Part shown: piece after piece, positions 23,101 through 33,327 of the stretch
Numbering within the stretch: the stretch's first letter is position 1
How the letters are laid out: every line of letters starts with the position of its first letter
From: Lumbricus rubellus
Taxonomy: Eukaryota > Annelida > Clitellata > Crassiclitellata > Lumbricidae
Direction of reading: 5' to 3'
Assembly (NCBI GenBank): GCA_945859605.1
Contig: OX243828.1
Span: 26,813,149-26,877,148 of the forward strand
Length of the DNA: 64,000 nt
Program-made: the position numbers and the translations under genes
The notes under the pieces: model-generated
The model's database searches: none
The model's input: only the letters and a program-made list of their open reading frames with translations
Told to the model about the DNA's origin: nothing

Positions 23101-26100
23101 ACTGTTGAATAAGAGACTGAATGTGCTGCTAGATAGACATTGTGCCACACACTACTTTGTTTGCATTCACTTCTGTTGTATAACATTTGTAAAGCTCTTC
23201 CCACAGGAGAGCTATTCAGAAGCGCTCTCAGCGTGACAGGCCCATGAAAGAGATATTGTGTCTTAAGTGGTAGTGTCCGCTTTGTATGTTTCCAGGGCTT
23301 TTTCTAAGGATTTTTTAGAACTGCACAATCCCTTCTTTCTCTTCTCATCCTCCATTGGTAAATTACTCCCAAGCAGGGAGGAACATGACCTTTTTTTACT
23401 AGTTTTCACTGTACATAAATGCTTCTATGACTGCACAAATCCATTTTTAACTGAACATGTAGTGTACAACAGCACACTAAAAAACCTGAACCTTTCCTAA
23501 GACAGCGTTTAGGTGTGTATTATGTTATGCACTTTTTAGTGTGTTTGTATGTGCACTTGTTATAGCGTCCCTTCAAGCTCTCTCTCTACTCAGAGGTGCT
23601 CCCGAATGCAGAGTGGACACTGCATCAGAGTTTCACGCCGAAGCGCTGAGCAATTGTGAGTGAAGGACATGCCCAAGGTCCTTACACGGCAAGGTGTATT
23701 CGAACCTCGAAGCTTCTGGCTTCAAGGCAACAACGCCACCACTACACCATCGCGTCCCAAAAGGTTATAGAGGTTGTGATGAAGATTATTATTGCCATTA
23801 TGGTAATGATGATGGCGATGTTGTGCAATGCGTAATGATGATCGTGTTTTATTGATGTACAGTTTTGTCTATAATTATGTTCTTTTTAGTGCTTCACATT
23901 TGCGGAACGTTACGAGGAGTCGATTGAAGAGTGGTACTTCAACCTTCAGCAGAAAGAAAATCTCATGAGCTACATCTGTGCTGAAAGATATCTCAAGGAC
24001 AAAGATCAAAGTACCATTCCTCTGTCACTGAATTCCTAGATTATATTATGAACTTGTTGAGATGCATGGCAATGTTTAATCGCCTTATGTGGCCTTTCAT
24101 TTACTTATTGTTTTTGTGACAATGTTAATCGGTGTTTGGCAGAACGAAAATGAGCTAAAGGTAATTTATAATTCGCCATGATAAAATGTTTGATATGGAC
24201 ATATGCTGCTGAGTGCTGGACAATGACTGATACGGATAGGAAGAGAATAGAGGCCTTTGAAATGTGGACTTGGAGACAAATGCTGAAACTAAGCTGGAGA
24301 GACAGGATCACAAATCAGGCAGTTCTGGAAAGAGCATGGGTGCAGAGAGAACTACTACAATTAATAAGCAGGAGAAAGCATCAGTGGCTGGGCCACATAC
24401 TTAGAGGAGTTGGTGACGTTGCTGGAGGGACGTATGTAGGGGAAGGCGACGAGAGGCAGAAGAAGATTAAATATGCTGAGTGATCTCGATAATGGAGCTG
24501 TATATGGTACCACCAAGAGGAAGGCACAAGACAGAGCGGGATGGCGGCGGTCGGAGAGGATCACGAGGTGGTCCACGTCACAAATCTGCTCAATAGCAGA
24601 AGACTGAAGAAGAAGAACACACCATGGTAACTCTTGAAGAGGGTGCTGCATGAATTTACTAATACGGTTACCTGCGTTACAGTCACTAGAAAATAAGTCT
24701 TGGATGAAAGTTGAATAGAAAGTTTGACAAAGTACCTATACAGAAAGTATAAGAATGGTAAAGTGGCTGCAGAAGTTAGGAGAATTTTAGCGAGCCTGTG
24801 ACAGTTGAAGTACAGCCTAAATGTGTGAAAATGTGCATGTGCAAGAGATGAGAAAGATGCCAGAATCTGATGTTTGGCAGATTGTGTGCTTTTACAAGTT
24901 CATGTAACAAATTTATAATCCATAAATAAAATTACAAGGAAAAACAAACAATAAAATTGGTTTAACATGAATAATAATAATAATAATAATAACGACAATT
25001 TCTTTGGCGCCATAACACAGCACATGCTGTTACAGAGGCGCCTCTACAAAACGCAATCAGTCAAAGGTACGCCTTAGAAAACATATATATGTCTTCAGTT
25101 GAGATTTGAAAGCCTCAACTGAGTTGGCCGAACGAACAGAGGTAGGCAGACTGTTCCAGCAGCGGGGACCAGCAGTTGAAGCGTGTCCTCATCCTCCGCA
25201 CACACATATCTCCTTTCACACTGGATCTTAGCGTAAGTCAGCACCTGACGAAGCCATCTGCACACAGCAGGATTTGAGGTAGTCCGGTGCTAGGCCATGT
25301 AGTGACTTGTAGACCAGCAATGACAGTTTGAATTCAAGAATATATGACATTAAGCTGGTTTCTGACAAGAAATCTTTTAATTTGACGCTCTTAACCTTAA
25401 CACGTTGGCCTCAAGGGACAAGTTAACGCGTCCCAAATTGAGTCATTTAACACAGCAAATCAGCGACCAACTTGTTAAATTGAACCACATGAATGCATTA
25501 CAGTTGAAACAATTTTTTTATTTGTACTGTTTTAATTTAATGAATGGTTTGCATTGTTTTATGTGATCAGCGTGCTTGAGAGAAATCTTTGAGCCAAAAG
25601 GAGATGCTGGTGACGGAGAAGATGAGCAATCTCATGATATTCCAAAGAAACAGAAAGGTCTGTTTTATTAATTCTGTGTAGAAGCTCCTCTATGGTTATA
25701 CACTGTGTCCCAATAAATCGGGCACCCTTTTTATAATGTAAATAAAACAGGTAAATCTTAATCGATTTTCAAAATTTCAAAACTGTTTTTATCCTGAGAT
25801 AATTATCTTACACTGATTCAAATATGAAGTTTCTGGCTTGAATATTGACGTCACAATTACGTCATTTGCATCAAAGAATTCAAATGTTAAGTACCGAACA
25901 CAACTTTTATACTAGCGCGACGCTCCAACGAACCGGTCAAATAATTTTTCCTTAGAAGCTTATTTAGACCGCTCACTGTCCATCCCTTGTCCGGAAATTT
26001 TCGAATAAACTTTTTTGCACCGTTATGTTTATTTTTCCGTAAGAATTTTATTACAATTTTGTCTTCTTGGCTGAACGCCATTCGCTAACGATTTTTTACA

Positions 26101-27712
26101 TTTGGTTTCAATATGTAACTTAATGACGTCATTATGACGTAATTTTTTAGTGAGTGTCGTTTATAAATTACCAATTTGTAGATAATTATCTCAGGATAAA
26201 AACAGTTTTGAAACTTTGAAAATCGATTAAGATTTACCTGTTTTATTCACATTATAAAAAGGGTGCCCGATTTATTGAGACACAGTGTATATTATATTTG
26301 TATGTTGTGCGTTTGTGTGTGTGTGACCACAGCCTAGATATAGACATATTAACACTTTACATAAGCTTATACCTCAAGGCAGTGGTTCCCAAACCATGGC
26401 CCGACAGTCCTAAAAATGGCCCTCATCTGTCAAAGAAGTATCAAAATATATGACAAAATTGACAATTTGGATGGAATAGTCACCTGGTGCCATCAGCTCT
26501 TGTCGCTCTGGTGATAGTCACGATGTATCCTCTCCAGTGTTTCCTCTCTCTTGTCGCCTCTCTTAGCGCCTCCAAGCTCATACCAGACTTCTCGTGTATT
26601 TCATCCATCCATTTCTTCCTTGGTCTTCCTCGTCTTTTTCTTCCCTCTCCGCAGGGATAGTACACATTGTAATTATTTTCTATTCCAAATTATTTTTCTT
26701 ATGTCTATAAATAACATCAAACATTCTATTTTGATTCAATTATAACAATTTTGTATGCTTTTAGTTATTTAAATTTTAGCCGTTTGGCCCCCTAATGCCC
26801 TTTAACTAAGAAAAAGTGGCCTTCATGTCCTCCACCTTAAAAAAGTGACCCTAAAGTAAAAAAAAGGTTGTGAACCACTGCCTTAAGGTAATCATTCACA
26901 TTTATGACATGATATGTTGGAATCATATGGCTGGTTCCATTCTCTAAATATTTGGAAAAATATATGAAAAACAGTTTGGCTTACTTTTTATTGAACCACG
27001 GTGTACTTTAGAACCTTGGGGTAAAATTTAAGCACTTTTTAAGGAAATTAAAATATGATTTGGTTGGAAATTGCTCGTAAGTAATTAACCAGTTTCTACT
27101 CAATGCTGTAACCATGGGTGTATTCATGGAGGTTTTTGGTTCAAACCCCAAAATAATATCCACTTTTTAAAAACTAATTACGTAAATGTTGCGACTTTGT
27201 TCCTTGGAAACCTCCAAACGGAACTACATCCGAAATTTGTTCAGAGGTAAAGGAGGTCTCGGCAAAATGCATGTACGCAAAATAAGTGTCTAATTGTAAT
27301 GTCTACATCAGCTGTTTTTTACTATGTATTATCTTACAGACCTCCAATGGCATTTGTTGTGAATGCTGTAAGATTGCATCTACAAGATGAACGTGTAAGA
27401 AAAATTAAAGTAAATTGGAAGCCAAGAAAAGAAGGGCTTCAGAGTACATAGCATGTTACGGTGCTATTGATGTTTGATTGAAGTTGAATGGAATTTTCAC
27501 CTGAGTAGAGATCTTGAAGGGGCGCTACATAAATTTACGTGATTAATTGTATTTTTATATTTTCCGTTACGACAGTAAAAGAGAAGAAAGAGAAAAAGCC
27601 AGACAATGTCACGCCTGCTCCATCTGTTTCTTCTGAAGTGGAACCTGGAATCATTCCGACGCCTCCAGTTCAAACGACCCCGACTCCTCCGATGGACAAG
27701 GACGAACTATGA
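17200..27712 (+). CDS. cnpy3: Canopy-family (CNPY3/4-like) ER protein with KDEL
   Basis: Seven exons: 17200-17341, 17949-18066, 19714-19854, 22437-22521, 23890-24010, 25571-25657, 27576-27712. All have GT-AG junctions, and phases join to 276 aa, near the length of CNPY3. A signal peptide (about 1-23) is followed by an acidic run. The saposin-like canopy domain has six cysteines: CEICK (46, 49), C101, C163, C192, C204. Diagnostic family stretches are VHAERKGSLRYAKG, ETMQTL, KGVKVELGIPYELWD and EEWYF. The tail is Lys-rich, then Pro/Thr-rich, and ends in KDEL, an ER retention signal; vertebrate CNPY3/4 lack a canonical one as far as I recall. CNPY3 acts as a co-chaperone of gp96 for Toll-like receptors; a similar client role here is inference. 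CNPY3 and CNPY4 are not distinguished. Introns are filled with mobile elements. Exon 1 uses the weak donor GTTTGT. Confidence 0.92.
17678..17890. mobile_element. 213-bp MITE with perfect 33-bp TIRs and TTAGGG-like core
   Basis: AAACTGTACAATCGGGGACC begins a 33-bp terminal repeat at 17678-17710, repeated in perfect inverted form at 17858-17890. The core (17712-17825) is a degenerate array of GGTTAGGG, GTGAGGGTCGGTTAGGG and related units. It lies in canopy intron 1. No clear target duplication was identified. Confidence 0.85.
18176..19025 (-). mobile_element. CR1/L2-like LINE fragment
   Basis: The minus-strand frame 19025-18795 contains GGRRQLVCLDLL and TVRDLGVTLDQELSLSKHIN, matching the same region of the plus-strand copy at 20583. 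Downstream sequence is decayed, and the 3' end at 18176 reads as an inverted LINE tail ('agctccccttgaagaagact'). In canopy intron 2. Confidence 0.75.
19121..19187 (-). pseudogene. Inverted partial copy of canopy exon 1
   Basis: Read on the minus strand this segment encodes EEDDDPYKIMDPKKREPSPC followed by E, against the exon 1 peptide (E)EEDDDDPYKTTDPKKREPSPCE. It ends exactly at the exon's GAAAGT. Nucleotide identity is high over 67 bp, with a 9-bp deletion and a few substitutions. Flanks are simple AT-rich sequence unrelated to exon 1 flanks. It lies in intron 2, antisense to the gene, so it cannot be spliced into the normal transcript. Confidence 0.85.
20340..20410. other. TTAA-start palindromic segment
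   Basis: 'ttaaccctttcgttacggaacc' followed by CCCGTCGCCGTGACGGG resembles the left end of the short TTAA MITEs in this window. No matching right end was found nearby. Confidence 0.3.
20488..20582. repeat. (TGGCA)n pentanucleotide microsatellite, left block
   Basis: Runs of GGCATGGCAAGGCATGG precede the LINE fragment. The open frame that appears to start here is an artefact of the repeat reading into LINE sequence. Confidence 0.9.
20583..21510 (+). mobile_element. CR1/L2-like LINE, C-terminal third of reverse transcriptase
   Basis: About 270 intact codons from the catalytic-region remnant DDTQAF through LDQWMSSNRLRLNSEKTQ, TVRDLGFTLDSALSLSDHVN, LHWLPVPQRIEFK and SYWNRLPHKLR. The 3' UTR is 'gggagcgctactgaatc...gcggcgctatataaatgttc' with ATTAC repeats. 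The YxDD motif survives only as DD at the 5' truncation point. Reading frame intact, so a fairly recent insertion. It lies within canopy intron 3. Confidence 0.88.
21511..21760. repeat. (TGGCA)n microsatellite, right block with strand switch
   Basis: Begins as GGCATGTCATGGCATGG and from about 21620 switches to the complementary register TGCCATGCATACCATGCC. The block is therefore an imperfect palindrome. Confidence 0.85.
21915..21988 (+). repeat. Left arm of inverted repeat flanking canopy exon 4
   Basis: 'tcatgggcctgtcacgctga' to 'gagctttacaaatgttat' is about 74 bp and matches the reverse complement of 23180-23252 with two or three mismatches. The text resembles a LINE/SINE tail (GAATAGCTCTCC...). 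Confidence 0.85.
23180..23252 (-). repeat. Right arm of inverted repeat flanking canopy exon 4
   Basis: Reverse complement of 21915-21988 with two or three mismatches. The arms are about 1.2 kb apart and exon 4 (22437-22521) lies between them. Confidence 0.85.
23295..23505. repeat. Dispersed repeat, copy 1
   Basis: 'tgcacaatcccttctttctc' to 'acaacagcacactaaaaaac' is repeated at 27978-28165 with moderate divergence. Family unknown; no coding capacity seen. Confidence 0.7.
23563..23760 (-). mobile_element. tRNA-derived SINE with LINE-like tail
   Basis: On the minus strand the head contains A-box-like TGGTGTAGTGG and B-box-like GGTTCGAATAC, then a body 'ctcagcgcttcggcgtgaaac'. It ends 'gggagcacctctgagtag...gggacgctata', which matches the 3' tail of the CR1/L2-like LINE. 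The shared tail suggests mobilisation by that LINE. This is the most complete of the copies in the window (others at 3351, 4285, 58172). Confidence 0.82.
24178..24650 (+). mobile_element. RTE-like LINE, C-terminal endonuclease-RT fragment
   Basis: The frame 24178-24483 has AAECWTMTDTDRKRIEAFEM, WTWRQMLKLSWRDRITN and KHQWLGHILR, the conserved C-terminal region of RTE-type LINE proteins (often annotated 'craniofacial development protein 2-like'). Frameshifted remnants continue to about 24650. In canopy intron 5. Confidence 0.8.
24975..25385 (-). repeat. Interspersed repeat with (ATT)n end
   Basis: Read on the minus strand it ends 'gaggcgcctctgtaacagca...tgtgttatggcgcc' followed by an ATT run, and its upstream part encodes decayed text resembling a LINE 3' ORF end. 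Probably a 5'-truncated LINE or SINE of another family. In canopy intron 5. Confidence 0.5.
25701..26287 (-). mobile_element. Mariner-type MITE with transposase HTH remnant
   Basis: The ends CACTGTGTCCCAATAAATCG are inverted over about 108 bp with few mismatches and flanked by TA (25699-25700, 26288-26289). The interior minus-strand frame 26081-25887 (64 aa) contains QEDKIVIKFLRKNKHNGAKK and GWTVSGLNKLLRK, the N-terminal helix-turn-helix of a Tc1/mariner-class transposase. The catalytic domain is absent, so it is a deletion derivative. In canopy intron 6. Confidence 0.88.
26480..26665 (-). mobile_element. RTE-like LINE 3' terminus
   Basis: Encodes GRKRRGRPRKKWMDEIHEKS and REATRERKHWRGYIV, the C-terminus typical of RTE-type LINE ORFs, ending RADGTR. 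Same family as 29404. In canopy intron 6. Confidence 0.75.
27486..27545 (+). repeat. LINE 3' tail
   Basis: 'cctgagtagagatcttgaag' followed by GGGGCGCTACATAAATTTACG, ending 30 bp before canopy exon 7. The acceptor side of that intron was therefore an insertion site. Confidence 0.55.
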
Positions 27713-27977
27713 CGGAATTTCCGATGGCAGATCTCGCCTTCAAACTGTTGCGTCTCTGTTACTCAGATTAGGTCGTTGCACTGGAATTGTATCTACTCTG
27801 GTTCTCATTCTAAACTGTCAAATATAATGTAATTGAATCAAGCTTTTATTTAGCTCCACTCTACGGAAGTTTCTATTGAAACCGGACTGAGTTTTGTATA
27901 ATTAAGTTATTGAAAATGTGTTTTTTTAACATATAAAGCAATGATGAGTTTATACAATGTTGGCATAAAGACAATAG

Positions 27978-28165
27978 GAGGTGTCTGCACAATCCCTTCT
28001 TTCCTTTCCCATCCTCCATGGTAAATTACTTCCAATCGGAGGACATTGGCCATTTTTTTGCTAGTTTTAACTGTAAAGAAGTGCTTCTACAACTGCACAA
28101 ATCCATTTAGACCTGCACATTTTGTGTACAACTGCACGTTAAAAAAACCCTGAACTAGCCTGTAT
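27978..28165. repeat. Dispersed repeat, copy 2
   Basis: 'tgcacaatcccttctttcct' to 'acaactgcacgttaaaaaaa' matches the copy at 23295-23505. Confidence 0.7.
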
Positions 28166-28169
28166 TTTG

Positions 28170-29400
28170 CCTACAAACCCTTTTTCTGTATCTTTACATT
28201 CTGTCAGAGTCTGCAATCTTGTGTGGGTCTTTTTGTTGAGCTTCAGTGTAGCTCTGTCATGGGCTCTCATGCATTTCGTGTTGCTCTCATCGAAGCTCAT
28301 TGGTTTTCTTCCTTTGACTCCTTAATGGTGAGCTGTATGGGTTTCCAAATCACTTTTAGTATTCTTGTTACAGTGTTGAGAAATGCCTCAAGACTCACCA
28401 TTTCTAATTTGCTTTCAAACATTTGGATAACTTCAACTGGTGACTGACTAACAATGCTTCAGATTCACATTTCTGTGACCCTGCATGCATTAAAAAGTTT
28501 ATAGTAATAATAATGTAATAATTGCTATGATTATACGATGGACATAGCTAAATAAGCAAATTAACGTATCATTGCCGAGTATGCAATCAAGCCAGTTAGT
28601 ACTTGCGACTTGAGTGATTTATAGTTTAAGTTGTTGTTAATAATTTTGCGTCTATGATGGTTGTTTGCTTTGAATCATGTTGAGTTTTTCTATTTACAAT
28701 TTTGGGACTAATAACTTTTATATATTGAACTTAATCAAGATTCTTTGCTGAATAGTTATGTGGTAAACAGGACTTTGGAATCAAATTGTTGCTTAGAGTA
28801 AATGTTACTGATGGACATATGAAGCTGGTGAGTGGTTTGACTCTATGCGCAGAGTAGGCAGTCTGGCTTGTTTTAAAGCTTTGCAGTAGGCCTAAGTAAC
28901 AAAATGACAAATGAATGTTTGTGTGATTTTAATTTTTAAGTTGGCCAATGTTGCTACTTGATTGTAGGGCGCTGGTTCTCAACCTTTTTTGTGTAGGCCT
29001 ACCACTTCCTAAGTTGTGAAGACCCCAACAACAAAATTGATCTAGCTGCCGAACTTAATAAGTAAAGAAATTGTTGTTTATTGAAATCTTAAACCACTCA
29101 TTTTATCAGCACTGAAATAGAGTAATTTTTGTTAAGATGACATCTTAAAATACTACCATTGCAACGGTGCGTGTCACTACGTGACTTGTCCCCGCGTTAT
29201 GGGTGTAATTGCGCTATAACAATTCCTTTCAGCAGTCTATTTCCGGTTTAGTTTGCAAGACGCGTGGTCGCGTGGAACAAAAATAAATGAAATAATTATA
29301 TCAGTAATGGTAAATAAAAGTACGCAATGATCGAATTAGGTTTAATATTTTTTCAGGTTTCATTCAGTAGTCTAATCATTATCCGTAAGTTGTAGGCCCT
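28170..29400. other. 3' flank of canopy gene, nothing recognised
   Basis: No coding exon or repeat family recognised apart from two TAGGCCTA sites (about 28888, 28995) and an A/T-rich composition. The open frame at 28223 lacks a recognisable domain. Confidence 0.4.
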
Positions 29401-29403
29401 ATG

Positions 29404-29647
29404 TCACCTGGTGCCGTCAGCTCTGGGAGCTCTGGCGATAGTTAGGCCTACGATGTATCCTCTCCAGTGTTTCCCCTCTCTTGTCGCCTCTCTTAATGTG
29501 TCCAAGCTCATGCCAGACTTCTCGTGTATTTCATCCATCCGTTTCGTCCTTGGTCTTCCTCGTCTTTTTCTTTCCTCTCCACATGCCATCAATTCTTTTT
29601 CCAAACCGTTTGATCTCATCACGTGGCCGAAGTAGCTTAATTTCCTC
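29404..29647 (-). mobile_element. RTE-like LINE 3' fragment
   Basis: Encodes KLSYFGHVMRSNGLEKELMA, then GEERKRRGRPRTKRMDEIHE and HWRGYIVG, ending RADGTR. The 5' edge coincides with the inverted duplication at 29615-29693. Confidence 0.82.
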
Positions 29648-29693
29648 TTAGTTGCTGTTTGAGGAAATTAAGCTACTTCGGCCACGTGATGAG
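29615..29693. repeat. Perfect 33-bp inverted repeat at LINE 5' end
   Basis: Arms 29615-29647 and 29661-29693 are exact reverse complements around a 13-bp spacer. The arm sequence is LINE coding sequence (GGAAATTAAGCTACTTCGGC), so the right arm is an inverted copy of the LINE's own 5' end. Confidence 0.92.
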
Positions 29694-29699
29694 GCCCTA

Positions 29700-32223
29700 T
29701 GTAATGTTTTTAATAATATTGCTAAAGTCGTTAATTATATTAATATATTATAATCTCGACGAATATTTTCTATGTTTGATTACTGTTTCGTGTGCGCGAA
29801 TACACGGCTGAACGGAGGGTTATTGAATGCTAATTTAAAAAATCCTTTATAGGACTTTTAAGAAATCACCTAGGCCTACATAAAAAATTTAATGTTCTGA
29901 CTTCTTGACCAATATCGCTTGATCAGTTAAAAATTTGGTATCGAGGTCAAGCTCCACATGGGCGAAAATGCACTAGTTATAATAATAAAGGCGGGCCTAC
30001 TATTAACCCAATGTTTAATTTCTTGCTTTTGTTAGATAACTGAAGTCTGAAGATGAGATATTGCTAAGATGTCTATGTTAGGGTTAGTCAGTATAATATG
30101 ATTGTATTATATTGTAAGTAATAGTACTGGGGTACTAATAGTAGCTGTGCCCGGTACATTTTGGCTTTCTCTCCGTTCCACCCAAGCTGCCCCCACCCTT
30201 CTGGTGTACCCGGCATTGCCTGGTAAATTTCTGGGTTTTTTAAACTCTAAATGTTGTATCTGCACCCTGCTGCTATGACATTTTAGGCCTACATGCAAAA
30301 TACATGTAGTTCTATAGCATATTGTTTGAAGATCTATAGTTTTCTATACTTTTAAGATTAGATCTAATGCAACTGTAATGTAATACATCATTGAATGACA
30401 TTGACAGTGGAGTAGCTTACTACATCTAGCATCACATGGCAGTCTAAGCAACAATACTTGCTCTGCGACCACGTTGAAACATGCTTAGGGAACTCAATGT
30501 AAGTATAGTGCTAATGTAATGGTGAAACATTAAGCATTGTTGCAATCCAAACTGATGGAGAAATGCAGCCTGACACCAATCTGATTTAAGTAATTACAGG
30601 ATAGGAACCACTGAAACTGTAGTCTTCAGACACCTTATCAATCAAAACTCCTTTCCTTCGCTCATCTCTGGATGACAAGAACTGTTCAATTAGTTAACCA
30701 AGCAACTCGTGTACGCATAATCGTATACATGTATTGTATGTGTATGCATGCAAGTATGTATCTACCTATATTTCCAAATTGCCTTTTATGAACCTCAAAA
30801 GGCCCTTAACAGGTGAACTAACAAGTGTTAATTTGTACTAATAACAATATTTGTTGATACTAAATAATGAAATTTAGCAACTCCTTGCAATTAATTCTAA
30901 TATTTCAAATTGATGATGTGATGTGCTGAGCTCTCCCTCTATCCTCCACCAATCATTTGTATTTGGTATCTTGCTAGATCTGTATTTATGCATAATGTAA
31001 GTACGAGGAGTCAAGGACACCTGAATATAGCACATTTTCAGTAACTCAAAAGCACTGTAATCAACAACAGTGGGTTTGCATCTGCTTAGTAGATTCTGTG
31101 TACAATACAATACGATTGTAAGTGCTATTGCTCTCCTTACAAAGTTCAGAAGTGCACTAAGGAACAAACAAATCATCAATGGTACTGAACAAGTGTGCTC
31201 CAAAGGAGCTTGCTCAAGGTGACGGCCTGAGTGAAGGCTCAAACTAAGCATTATAGACCAAGTCTCCATCTCAATAGATTCAACAGCATGAAAGAGCAAA
31301 GTATGAAATGCAGAAATGCTGATAATATATGACAAGAGTCTTGACCGAGCATATTATTTGCTTTAATATGTTGTAAAAACAATAATATTATTACAATGCA
31401 AGCAATCAATGACATGCACAAAACAAATTTCCAGAACAACCATTTTTTTAATGTTCAAAAACATTTAAAAAAATAACCAACTGGTCAAGTGAGCAAGTTT
31501 TTACAAATGTCTTTCAGTTTAAGAATATTTCACAACAGTCAACAAGTGTGAAAATAGACATTCTTAAAACGCAATAAACAATTAAACATCCATGACAAAC
31601 AGGAACAGTTTACCCTGGTACTAATGACCAGCACGAAAAATATTATTATACAGAAAGTATGACAATCTTAACAGAACACATCACAATGTGCTAATAATTA
31701 ATGTGCCAGTCATCAACATATGCACTCACACATAGAGAGCACTTGTCCATTGCTAGAAAATTGATGCCTATTTTTAACTACTACTTTTTCGTTTTAAAGA
31801 CAAAATTTCTTTGCACTAATGCACAAATATTTATTTAATTATAAATTATGACACACTAAACGAAACCGAGAAATTTATATTTTGAAACCTCCGTGAATAA
31901 TACTCATGTTGTTATTTCACATTTTTTTATTGTGTGGCCATTGTGATTTGCAACTCCTGCAAAACATCTGCTGGTGCCCATGCACATAAATGACATTTAC
32001 AGAATCAAAAGACTGTTTCTGAAGGGCTAATTCTGATTTTAGAAAAATAATCGATTAATCTCCAAACTTTAATTTCAGTTAATAAACTTTTATTAATATG
32101 GTATCTGTTATGTAAAGCATAAATAACTATTAAACTTACAGAAACTTCAGTGATTCCACATGTTAAAGGCGATACATCTGTGATATGTTACAACCACGGC
32201 AATCAAATCGTTTATTGCACTAG
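29700..32223. other. AT-rich gene-free stretch
   Basis: No gene recognised. A SINE-like fragment ('gcttgctcaaggt') is at about 31208. The 153-codon minus-strand frame at 30874-31335 has no recognisable domain and overlaps that fragment. Confidence 0.35.
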
Positions 32224-32649
32224 TTAGGCCAAAAAAAAATATGTTGTGTTTCCGGTAACAGAGCTAAAAAAAATTGGGTAGGTAGGTCGGAAAATATTTT
32301 TATTTTGTAAAATATTTTTATGCAGTGACCATCCGAAAAAGTATACCCTACTAGTCTTTTTTGCACGCTGAAACAAAGTACGTGTTCTAAGCAAGTATAA
32401 ACTGCCTATTTCCCCGACTGTCTGCACCTAAAACTGCTCTAGAAACAGTCCTATTAATTTAATTTTGTTGACGTCTCTTATGTTATGTCATTACAAATGT
32501 TTTAAAAAAAATTAAAAAAAATTTTTTAAATTTTTTTTTTTTTAAATTTTTTTTTTTAATAAAATTTTTTTACAAAAATATTTGGGTCGCGGCCCTAAAA
32601 ATGGGTCGGTCGCGTTACCGGAAACACAACAATTTTTTTTACGCCTTAT
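32224..32649. mobile_element. ~425-bp MITE, copy 1
   Basis: The ends carry TTGTGTTTCCGGTAAC in inverted orientation, within longer imperfect TIRs ('ttaggccaaaaaaaaat...' and '...aattttttttacgccttatt'). The centre is a very A/T-rich block of AAAAAAATTTTTTT. A second copy at 59808 is about 90% identical by eye. Confidence 0.88.
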
Positions 32650-33253
32650 TAAAAATAACTAATTTTCCACCATCTTCAACATTTCCATCAGTATTTTAAA
32701 ATTAATTGAAAAATTATGATTTAATTTTTCACTTAAACATTTTGTATTAATAGTTTAAAATTTTATGTACCAGCATATTATAGTTATTTACTCCAGCAAA
32801 GGGCCACCTCACATCAATCAATCAATCAGTCAATTTATTGTAAACATCAATCAATTAATCACAGTGCACTTCATATAACAGGATGGCATTAAACAAGGAA
32901 AGGATGAATAAGGTTAGGGATAAAAATCCTGCAAACAGAGACACCTATGGCTAACGGCATAATTTGTACAGCATAAACAGCGTGAAAAGACAAATCATAT
33001 AATGAACTTAACTAATAAAAACAAGGCAAAGAAATCAGTGCATAAGGGTGTATATTTTTGTAGTCATGAATCACATAGTCCTGAGAAAAACAGCGTTTTA
33101 ACCCTTTACAAACTGGACATCATGAAATGTGTAAACAAAAGTGGACTAGACATCATGAAATATGTAAACAAATGGCTATAACAAGAAAAACACGAATTGA
33201 TTAAAATTTGAACGATTCATCAATAAACTAATCATTATAATTCACAGCCTTAA

Positions 33254-33327
33254 CACGTTCACTGCCTACACGCCATTTTAAATGACTGGATTCAGTACGA
33301 GTTAACTCGTACTGGGCGGTGAACGTG
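33254..33327. mobile_element. 74-bp TTAA-flanked MITE
   Basis: Flanked by TTAA at 33250-33253 and 33328-33331. Ends CACGTTCACTGCC and GGCGGTGAACGTG are inverted. The interior contains GAGTTAACTCGTA. It matches the element at 63244 in length and layout. Confidence 0.85.

Larger units (their letters stand above)
22575..23540. repeat. Diverged tandem duplication in intron 4
   Basis: Several blocks occur twice in the same order: 'aatgtgctacccgatgga' and 'aatgtgctgctagatag'; 'tttgtttgcatt...cttctgt'; 'taagacagtgtataagagcatattatgttatgcac' and 'taagacagcgtttaggtgtgtattatgttatgcac'. This indicates an old duplication of about 400-700 bp later interrupted by other repeats. Confidence 0.55.

Noticed and set aside
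30874..31335. 153-codon minus-strand frame
   Set aside because: No recognisable domain, unlike coding composition, and it runs through a SINE-like fragment.
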